A stretch of DNA of 11,865 bases, taken from NCBI GenBank assembly GCA_042096095.1, contig JBELME010000118.1:1-11865 (forward strand), read 5' to 3'. A model generated the notes under the pieces. The model was not told the origin of the DNA. It saw only the letters and a list, made by a program, of their open reading frames with translations, and did not search any database. This DNA comes from Enterovibrio sp042096095 (lineage in GTDB: Bacteria > Pseudomonadota > Gammaproteobacteria > Enterobacterales > Vibrionaceae). Shown piece after piece: positions 6,245-11,865 of the stretch (position 1 is its first letter; each line of letters begins with the position of its first letter). The position numbers were made by a program, and so were the translations under genes.

Positions 6245-7343
6245 ATGTTTGAAATCAATCCGATCAAAAACCGCCTAGCGGACATTGCCGAACGCGCAAA
6301 TGTCCTTAGGGGGTATCTTTGACTATGACGCCAAGAAAGAGCGTCTAGAAGAAGTTAATGCTGAACTTGAACAACCTGATGTGTGGAACGAACCTGAGCG
6401 TGCACAAGCGCTAGGTCGCGAGCGTTCTGCGCTTGAAGCGGTAGTGGAAACTATCGACCAACTTGATCAGGGTGGCGAATACATCAACGATTTGTTGGAA
6501 CTGGCCGTAGAAGAAAGCGACCAAGACACGTTCGACGAAATCGACCCAGAGCTAAGCGATTTGGAAGAGAAGCTGGTGAAGCTTGAATTCCGCCGTATGT
6601 TTTCTGGCGACCACGATGGTTCTGATTGTTATATCGACCTGCAAGCAGGCTCGGGCGGTACGGAAGCGCAAGATTGGACATCCATGATGTTGCGTATGTA
6701 TCTGCGTTGGGCGGATGCTAAGGGCTTCAAGTCAGAAGTGATTGAAGTGTCTGAAGGCGATGTGGCCGGATTGAAATCTGCGACTGTGCGCGTGAGCGGT
6801 GAATATGCTTACGGTTGGTTGCGTACTGAAACCGGTGTTCACCGTTTGGTACGTAAATCGCCGTTCGATTCAGGCGGTCGTCGTCACACCTCGTTTGCTT
6901 CTGCGTTTATCTACCCAGAAGTTGACGACAACATCGAAATCGATATCAACCCATCTGATCTTCGTATTGACGTTTACCGTGCCTCGGGCGCGGGTGGTCA
7001 GCACGTTAACACCACCGAATCCGCGGTACGTATTACTCACGTTCCGACGAACACTGTGGTGCAGTGTCAGAATGACCGTAGTCAGCACAAAAACAAAGAC
7101 CAGGCGATGAAGCAGCTTCGCGCAAAACTGTTTGAGCTAGAAATGCACAAGCAAAACGCCGAGAAGCAAGCGAACGAAGACTCGAAGTCCGACATCGGTT
7201 GGGGCAGCCAGATCCGTTCATACGTGTTGGATGACTCACGTATCAAAGACCTGCGTACTGGCATTGAAAACCGTAATACCCAAGCGGTACTTGACGGTGA
7301 TCTCGACAAGTTTATTGAAGCCAGCCTGAAATCTGGTTTGTAA
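6245..7343 (+). CDS. prfB: Peptide chain release factor 2, with programmed +1 frameshift
   Basis: RF2 reads UGA and UAA stop codons and releases the finished peptide at the ribosome. Translation starts at ATG 6245 (MFEINPIKNRLADIAE), runs 25 codons to an in-frame TGA at 6320-6322, shifts +1 on CTT and continues at GAC 6321 to the TAA at 7341. The joined product is 365 residues, exactly the E. coli length. The UGA-recognition tripeptide S205-P206-F207 and the catalytic GGQ at 250-252 are intact. Residue 246 is Ala, not the Thr of E. coli K-12. RF2 scarcity favours the shift, giving autoregulation. A weak AGAAG ribosome site lies at 6235-6239. An internal ATG at 6285 in the downstream frame would give a false 352-residue start. 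lysS follows after 28 bp. Confidence 0.98.
6308..6323 (+). promoter_or_regulatory. prfB programmed +1 ribosomal frameshift site
   Basis: AGGGGGTATCTTTGAC holds a Shine-Dalgarno-like AGGGGG, a short spacer, the slippery CTT codon (6317-6319), the TGA stop (6320-6322) and the following C, identical to the E. coli RF2 site. The internal SD pairs with 16S rRNA and pushes the ribosome forward while the UGA waits for RF2. An annotation without the join splits the gene. Confidence 0.97.
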
Positions 7344-7371
7344 TTTTTTACGTTAATTTCAAAGGTTCACT

Positions 7372-8880
7372 ATGACTGACCAGTTACAAGACGAAAACAA
7401 GCTAATTGCGGAGCGTCGTGCAAAACTGAACCACATTCGTCAAAACTGCAAAGCGAATGGCCACCCGAATGATTTTCGTCGTGAGCACACAGCGGCAGAC
7501 CTTCAGGCTGAATTTGGCGAAAAGAGCAAGGAAGAGCTAGAAGCATTGGATCACAAAGTGACCGTTGCTGGCCGTATCATGGCAAAACGTGGTCCATTCC
7601 TTGCGCTACAAGACGTGAATGGTCGTATTCAGGCGTATGCAGCGAAAGACGTGCAAAACGTACTGAAAGAACAATACCAAGGCCTTGATATCGGTGACAT
7701 CATCGGTGTGACAGGTGCGCTGCACAAATCAGGTAAAGGTGACCTTTACGTGAACATGGAAGAGTACCAACTGCTGACGAAAGCGTTGCGTCCACTTCCA
7801 GAAAAATTCCACGGTCTGACTGACCAAGAGACGCGTTACCGTCAACGTTACGTTGATCTTATCGTGAACGAAGAATCACGCAATGCGTTTAAAGTGCGTT
7901 CTAAGCTGATCTCTGCGATCCGCCGTTACATGGAGTCGAAAGACTTTATGGAAGTGGAAACGCCGATGATGCAAGTGATCCCTGGCGGTGCATCAGCACG
8001 TCCATTCATCACGCACCATAACGCACTTGATCAAGAAATGTACCTGCGTATCGCGCCTGAGCTTTACCTGAAGCGTTTGGTTGTGGGTGGTTTTGAGCGT
8101 GTGTTCGAAATCAACCGTAACTTCCGTAACGAAGGGTTGTCTCCGCGTCATAACCCAGAATTCACCATGATTGAATTCTACATGGCGTACGCAGATTACA
8201 ACGATCTGATCGACCTGACTGAAGACATGCTGCGCACCGTGGCTATCGAAGTGCTGGGTGACTCTGCGATGCCTTACGGCGAGCACACGGTTGAGTTTGG
8301 CGGTAAATACGCACGCATGACCATGCTAGAAGCCATCAAGCAATACAACCCTGACCACGCTGACATCCAAGCATTGGATGATGAAGGCGTTCAGAACCGT
8401 GATTTCATGGTATCTATCGCGAAATCTCTAGATATCTACGTTGAGAAATTCTGGACCTGTGGACAGCTACTTGAAGAAATCTTCGGTGAAACCGCTGAAC
8501 CTAAACTGATCCAGCCAACGTTCATCACGGGCTACCCAGCAGACATTTCTCCGCTGGCACGTCGTAGCGATGACAATCCATTCTTCACCGATCGCTTTGA
8601 GTTCTTTATCGGCGGCCGTGAAGTGGCGAATGGTTTCTCTGAGCTTAACGACGCAGAAGACCAAGACAACCGCTTTAAAGCGCAAGTTGATGCGAAAGAA
8701 TCGGGTGATGACGAAGCGATGTTCTACGACGCTGACTACATCACAGCACTGGAGCACGGCTTGCCACCAACGGCGGGTCAAGGTATCGGTATCGACCGTC
8801 TGGCGATGCTGTTTACGAACACGCACACGATTCGTGACGTGATTTTGTTCCCAGCTATGCGTCCACAAAACAAAGGCTAA
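7372..8880 (+). CDS. lysS: Lysyl-tRNA synthetase, class II
   Basis: Charges tRNA-Lys with lysine using ATP, in the cytosol. The 502 residues match bacterial class II LysRS (505 in E. coli). An N-terminal OB-fold anticodon-binding domain covers about 60-145 (VTVAGRIMAKRGPFLALQD). The catalytic domain shows motif 1 around 190-204 (FMEVETPMMQVIPGG), motif 2 at 241-268 (FERVFEINRNFRNEG followed by HNPEFTMIE) and motif 3 at 471-482 (GIGIDRLAMLFT, with the ATP-binding Arg). The ATG at 7372 has AAAGG at 7361-7365. It lies 28 bp after prfB with no terminator between, the conserved prfB-lysS operon. A strong terminator follows. Confidence 0.97.
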   Translation: MTDQLQDENKLIAERRAKLNHIRQNCKANGHPNDFRREHTAADLQAEFGEKSKEELEALDHKVTVAGRIMAKRGPFLALQDVNGRIQAYAAKDVQNVLKEQYQGLDIGDIIGVTGALHKSGKGDLYVNMEEYQLLTKALRPLPEKFHGLTDQETRYRQRYVDLIVNEESRNAFKVRSKLISAIRRYMESKDFMEVETPMMQVIPGGASARPFITHHNALDQEMYLRIAPELYLKRLVVGGFERVFEINRNFRNEGLSPRHNPEFTMIEFYMAYADYNDLIDLTEDMLRTVAIEVLGDSAMPYGEHTVEFGGKYARMTMLEAIKQYNPDHADIQALDDEGVQNRDFMVSIAKSLDIYVEKFWTCGQLLEEIFGETAEPKLIQPTFITGYPADISPLARRSDDNPFFTDRFEFFIGGREVANGFSELNDAEDQDNRFKAQVDAKESGDDEAMFYDADYITALEHGLPPTAGQGIGIDRLAMLFTNTHTIRDVILFPAMRPQNKG

Positions 8881-8933
8881 TTGCCATGTTTATCGGCTGA
8901 TAGAGCGGATAAACGACACCGTTTTGTACGTTG

Positions 8934-8964
8934 AAAAACACCGGATTTATCCGGTGTTTTTTTT
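8934..8964 (+). terminator. Strong intrinsic terminator after lysS
   Basis: AAAAACACCGGAT (8934-8946) pairs with ATCCGGTGTTTTT (8949-8961), followed by T to 8964. In the short leader before it, GTTTATC (8888-8894) mirrors GATAAAC (8908-8914), possibly a minor 3' UTR hairpin. It isolates the prfB-lysS operon from the next gene. Confidence 0.93.
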
Positions 8965-9107
8965 ATGCCTGAAAATGGGCAATCTATGGATATGCAACCG
9001 TAAGGCAGAGCTCACACTTTTGCGAGCGATGTTGCGCTTTTTATTTCTCTTTGTAGCACGTCAGCCCATTATTCACGCGAATTTCCTTGCTGTGTGAAGA
9101 TGAAGAA

Positions 9108-10532
9108 ATGATGTTCAAGAAAACTCTGCTTTCCGCCAGTGTTGCTATCGCAACCATGGTTTCCTCCGCTGCACTTTCGTCGGCTGCGTTTGCTGCTGAG
9201 AACGTCGACCTGCTGATCAAAGATGCGACCGTTTTGACCATGAACACGGAGAAATCGGTGTTGGAAAATGGCGTGGTGGCTGTGAAAGGCAACAAGATTG
9301 TGGCGGTAGGTCGTGCAGATCTGGCTGATGATTACATTGCCAAGACCGTGCTCGATGTGGATGGCGACATTGTGATGCCTGGTTTGATCAACACCCACAC
9401 CCATGCCTCAATGACGGTATTTCGCTCATTGGCTGACGATGTGCCTGATCGCTTACACCGCTATATCTTCCCGTTAGAGAAGGCCTTGGTGAGCCGTGAC
9501 ATGGTGCGTATTGGCGCGCAATTAGGGAATGTTGAAATGCTGAAAGGCGGCGTGATAACGTATGCGGACATGTACTACTTCGAAGATGAAGCGGCGAAAA
9601 CCGTTGATGAAATTGGTATGCGCGCCATTTTGGGCGAAACCGTCATTAAGTATCCGGTGGCGGATGCGGCTAATGCGCAAGAAGGCATTCAATATGCCGT
9701 GAACTTCATTAAGCAATACAAAGATCACCCACGTATTACGTCTGCATTTGCCCCTCACGCCCCGTATACAAACACCACGGAAGTGCTTCAAAAAATCACT
9801 GAGCTGTCGCTAGAGCTTGATGTGCCTGTCATGATTCACCTTGCAGAATCTGATCGCGAAAACGAAGTGATTGCTGAGCGAAGTGGCGGTAAAAGCCCAG
9901 TGCAGGACATGGCTGATATTGGTGCGCTGACGCCAAACCTTATCGGTGCTCACGTCATTAATGTGAACGATGACGACATTGCGCTACTGAAAAAGCACGA
10001 TGTGGGTGTGGCACACAATATGAGTGCTAATATCAAATCGGCCAAAGGCGTGTCTCCGGCATTGAAGATGTTTGATGACGGCTTGCGTATTGGGTTGGGT
10101 ACAGATGGTCCAATGTCAGGTAACACACTGAGCACCATTGATGAGTTCAATCAGGTGGCGAAAGTGCATAAGCTCGTGAATCAAGATCGCGCGGCAATGC
10201 CTCCTGTGGAGGTGATTGAAATGGCGACCATGGGCGCAGCCCGCGCGTTGCACATGGAAGATAAGATTGGTTCACTTGAGGTGGGCAAGCTTTCGGACAT
10301 CATCGTAGTCGATACAAAAGCCCCGAATATGGTGCCAATGTACAACCCTTACTCCGCCTTAGTGTATTCCGCCTATGCGACGAATGTGAGACATGCTGTC
10401 GTAGATGGCCGTTTATTGATGCAAGATAGAGACATTTCTACGGTCGACGAGCGCTCAATTCGTGATCAGGCGTTGCAGTTTGCAGACAAAGTACGAGAAA
10501 GTGTCGTTGCAAGCGGCGAACAAGTCCAATAA
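9108..10532 (+). CDS. Exported amidohydrolase, MTA/SAH deaminase-like (TRZ/ATZ family)
   Basis: Metal-dependent hydrolase of the amidohydrolase superfamily, probably deaminating a purine nucleoside-like or other aminated heterocycle; the substrate is not known. With start ATG 9108 it has 474 residues. Residues 1-29 are a Sec signal peptide (MMFKK, long Ala/Ser/Val core, AFA before AEN), so the enzyme should be periplasmic. Catalytic residues are present: H97 and H99 (NTHTH), E124 (FPLE), H217 (APHAPY), H244 and E247 (IHLAES), H282 (GAHVIN) and D333 (GTDG). The arginine that in Thermotoga TM0936 helps bind the homocysteine carboxylate (R136) aligns with E177, arguing against S-adenosylhomocysteine as substrate. 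ATG 9111 is an equally possible start; a TTG at 9087 would bury the signal peptide. It stands alone between terminators, downstream of lysS and upstream of vpsR. Confidence 0.85.
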   Translation: MMFKKTLLSASVAIATMVSSAALSSAAFAAENVDLLIKDATVLTMNTEKSVLENGVVAVKGNKIVAVGRADLADDYIAKTVLDVDGDIVMPGLINTHTHASMTVFRSLADDVPDRLHRYIFPLEKALVSRDMVRIGAQLGNVEMLKGGVITYADMYYFEDEAAKTVDEIGMRAILGETVIKYPVADAANAQEGIQYAVNFIKQYKDHPRITSAFAPHAPYTNTTEVLQKITELSLELDVPVMIHLAESDRENEVIAERSGGKSPVQDMADIGALTPNLIGAHVINVNDDDIALLKKHDVGVAHNMSANIKSAKGVSPALKMFDDGLRIGLGTDGPMSGNTLSTIDEFNQVAKVHKLVNQDRAAMPPVEVIEMATMGAARALHMEDKIGSLEVGKLSDIIVVDTKAPNMVPMYNPYSALVYSAYATNVRHAVVDGRLLMQDRDISTVDERSIRDQALQFADKVRESVVASGEQVQ

Positions 10533-10550
10533 ACCCTACCATTAAAAAAG

Positions 10551-10578
10551 ACCGCGTCTGATCTATGACGCGGTTTTT
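10551..10578 (+). terminator. Intrinsic terminator after the exported amidohydrolase gene
   Basis: ACCGCGTC (10551-10558) pairs with GACGCGGT (10567-10574) around an 8-nt loop, followed by TTTTT ending at 10578. An A6 run at 10544-10549 precedes the stem. It ends the single-gene transcript and insulates vpsR. Confidence 0.9.
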
Positions 10579-10831
10579 ATTTCTATTTCTCCTGATGCAC
10601 TCATGAATGCGGGTCATAGTCTATGATCTAAGAAATTTTAGAGAGATGTGCATTTTTCTCTAAATTGAGATGTGTGCGTTTGTGAGTCGCGATGAATAGT
10701 CATCCTGGTGCAATGTTTTTCATTTAGTTCATTGTTTTTAAATAACTATTTTGATTTTAAGTCCGGGTCGTTTGTCAGGAATCGCAACAACAAAAGTGTC
10801 TATTTTGGGAAGTCTGGAGAATTAAGAGCTA

Positions 10832-10878
10832 CATTGTATCCACAATGAGACAAACCTCTTTGTCTTACAAAATATAAT
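10832..10878 (+). promoter_or_regulatory. Candidate vpsR promoter with two abutting palindromes
   Basis: CATTGTATCCACAATG (10832-10847) and AGACAAACCTCTTTGTCT (10848-10865) are perfect inverted repeats lying end to end. They are followed by TTACAAAA and a consensus -10, TATAAT (10873-10878). No good -35 stands 16-18 bp upstream; that space is filled by the second palindrome. This looks like an activator-dependent or repressed sigma-70 promoter with a leader of about 50 nt. The regulator is unknown. Confidence 0.5.
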
Positions 10879-10933
10879 GATACTCACAACATTTTGAACA
10901 CATGTCGTTAATGGATGACTAAAGGCAGGCGTT

Positions 10934-11865
10934 ATGGGTATGCAATTCAGATCTGAGGCAGTTCCAAGTTCACTCGTCGTAGTGGGCGGAACATACGAAC
11001 CATGGTTGGCAACATTGGAGCAAGCAGGGTGGCGTTGTCACCGTTGTTACGACCTCAGAGCAGCACAAGCACTTCTTCAGGACATTGGTCCTTGCATTGG
11101 GATCGTGGATATTAGCCACGATGATTTCAGCTTGAACGGTGTAGCGTCACTGGTTAACCGCAACAAACAAGTTCGCTGGTTGGCACTGATCCGTGAAGAC
11201 CAACTCAACAACGATGCAATCTGTCAGTTCATTGTCAGCTTCTGCATTGACTACTTCACTTCTCCAATTCCAGATAGCCAGTTGATGAGCACCATTGGTC
11301 ACCAATTGGGTATGTTGAAACTTGAGCGCCATGTTTGGCCTCAGCTTGGCGATCACAGCGACATGGGTTTGCTTGGCAAAACCTCTGTGATGAAAAAGCT
11401 GCGTGACCAAGTTCGTCGTGTTGCACCTACAGATGTGTCAGTGCTTATTCACGGTGAAAGCGGTACGGGTAAGGAGTTGGTGGGTATGGCGATTCATAAC
11501 GCCTCTACGCGCGCTAAAGGCCCTTTCGTTTCTGTTAAATGCAGTGCGTTACCTGAAAAACTGATTTCATCAGAATTGTTCGGTGATGGCACCACAGAAG
11601 GCAAAGTGCAGCAAGCGCACCAAGGCACCTTGTTCTTGGATGAAATCGGTGATTTGCCACTCAACCTTCAGGCGAACTTGCTTCACCTTCTTCAAGACGG
11701 CACGGTTGAATCTCATGATGACAAGTACGCGAAAGAAATCGATGTTCGCGTGATTGCTGCAACACACATGGATCTAGAGAAAGCGGTTGCGGAAGGTCTG
11801 TTCCGCGAAGATCTCTACTACCGTTTGAACGTTCTGCGTATTTCTGTGCCTTCATTAGATCGGAA
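10934..11865 (+). CDS. vpsR: VpsR-type biofilm transcription regulator, 3' end outside window
   Basis: In V. cholerae VpsR binds c-di-GMP and activates exopolysaccharide (vps) genes with sigma-70 RNA polymerase. The first 310 codons are present and the frame is open to the edge. Residues 1-130 are a degenerate receiver domain with D59 (GIVDIS), the position described as the phosphorylation site in V. cholerae. The AAA+ domain starts near 145, with Walker A GESGTGKE (174-181), Walker B GTLFLDEIGD (231-240) and FREDLYYRLNVL (290-301). The GAFTGA loop that touches sigma-54 is missing: only 13 residues join ELFG to GTLFLDE, against about 22 in NtrC. The ATG at 10934 gives the same D59 numbering as V. 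cholerae and has a purine-rich AAAGGCAGG upstream. The DNA-binding HTH lies beyond the window. Confidence 0.93.
   Translation, partial: MGMQFRSEAVPSSLVVVGGTYEPWLATLEQAGWRCHRCYDLRAAQALLQDIGPCIGIVDISHDDFSLNGVASLVNRNKQVRWLALIREDQLNNDAICQFIVSFCIDYFTSPIPDSQLMSTIGHQLGMLKLERHVWPQLGDHSDMGLLGKTSVMKKLRDQVRRVAPTDVSVLIHGESGTGKELVGMAIHNASTRAKGPFVSVKCSALPEKLISSELFGDGTTEGKVQQAHQGTLFLDEIGDLPLNLQANLLHLLQDGTVESHDDKYAKEIDVRVIAATHMDLEKAVAEGLFREDLYYRLNVLRISVPSLDR

Larger units (their letters stand above)
10533..10933. other. Long intergenic region upstream of vpsR (401 bp)
   Basis: After the terminator of the previous gene, about 355 bp are AT-rich and carry no credible ORF or RNA gene that I recognise. Visible structures are TCATAG-T-CTATGA (10614-10626), a hairpin TTTAGAGA (10637-10644) with TCTCTAAA (10657-10664), a direct repeat GAGATGTG (10643-10650 and 10667-10674), and AAATA-AC-TATTT around 10740. 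Close to the gene there is a run of palindromes and a TATAAT box. The length and symmetry suggest a multi-input promoter; I do not see a c-di-GMP riboswitch or a Qrr-type small RNA. Confidence 0.7.

Noticed and set aside
5840..6285. Minus-strand ORFs through the octamer array (repeating ARVRECES peptide)
   Set aside because: They owe their length to the repeat lacking stops, have no ribosome site or known domain, and overlap recJ or prfB.
6285..7343. A 352-residue ORF starting at ATG 6285 as the prfB gene
   Set aside because: Its first dozen residues have no RF2 similarity and arise from reading the frameshift site in the wrong frame. The proper start is ATG 6245 with a +1 shift, giving the exact family length.
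8965..9107. Twelve-codon ORF at 8965-9003 and possible promoter (TTGCGA 9020-9025, TATTTC 9042-9047) ahead of the amidohydrolase
   Set aside because: The ORF has no ribosome site and the promoter boxes match too poorly to report; the true promoter must lie in this gap but is not identifiable.
9087..10532. TTG start at 9087 for the amidohydrolase
   Set aside because: It adds acidic MLCEDEE before the basic n-region of an otherwise standard signal peptide. ATG 9108 or 9111 with GAAGA upstream is more natural.
10579..10933. c-di-GMP riboswitch, Qrr-type sRNA or sigma-54 promoter upstream of vpsR
   Set aside because: I looked for the conserved GEMM core, the Qrr GC-rich hairpin and a GG-N10-GC sigma-54 element and found none convincing.
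1..11865. tRNA, rRNA, prophage or defence genes
   Set aside because: No cloverleaf, rRNA segment, integrase with att sites (xerD is the housekeeping recombinase) or recognised defence domain is present.

Overview
The window is ordinary chromosomal DNA of a gammaproteobacterium, most likely a member of the Vibrionaceae. The order fldB(-) / xerD / dsbC / recJ / prfB / lysS is the Vibrio-type arrangement, and the last gene is an unmistakable VpsR-type regulator, which as far as I know is a Vibrionaceae protein. Genus and species cannot be fixed from the sequence alone. Eight genes are complete or nearly so, and the ninth, vpsR, runs off the right edge.

Layout. 1-1500: a branched-chain amino acid carrier (brnQ, +), converging on fldB through a perfectly palindromic bidirectional terminator. 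1500-2210: flavodoxin 2 (fldB, -), divergent from xerD. 2208-5933: a DNA-maintenance and disulfide block of xerD (site-specific recombinase), dsbC (periplasmic disulfide isomerase) and recJ (5'-3' ssDNA exonuclease), with terminators after xerD and dsbC. 5934-6244: a 311-bp intergenic region holding seven tandem copies of an octanucleotide, several inverted repeats and a possible CRP site. 6245-8880: the translation pair prfB-lysS, 28 bp apart and probably one operon; prfB carries the classic programmed +1 frameshift and must be joined across an in-frame UGA. 8881-10532: a signal-peptide-bearing amidohydrolase of the MTA/SAH-deaminase type, between strong terminators and so a single-gene unit. 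10533-10933: a 401-bp regulatory region with adjacent palindromes just upstream of a TATAAT box. 10934-end: vpsR, N-terminal 310 codons.

The housekeeping genes are full length with intact catalytic residues. The less routine material is: (a) the exported amidohydrolase placed between lysS and vpsR, neighbours in V. cholerae as I remember it; (b) the VpsR copy, which lacks the sigma-54 GAFTGA loop but keeps Walker A, Walker B and both conserved arginines of the FREDLYYR segment; (c) the palindromic vpsR promoter region; and (d) the octamer array between recJ and prfB. I see no CRISPR array, prophage, insertion sequence, tRNA or rRNA. I did not find a convincing wholly new multi-gene system; the candidates above are single-gene or regulatory oddities.
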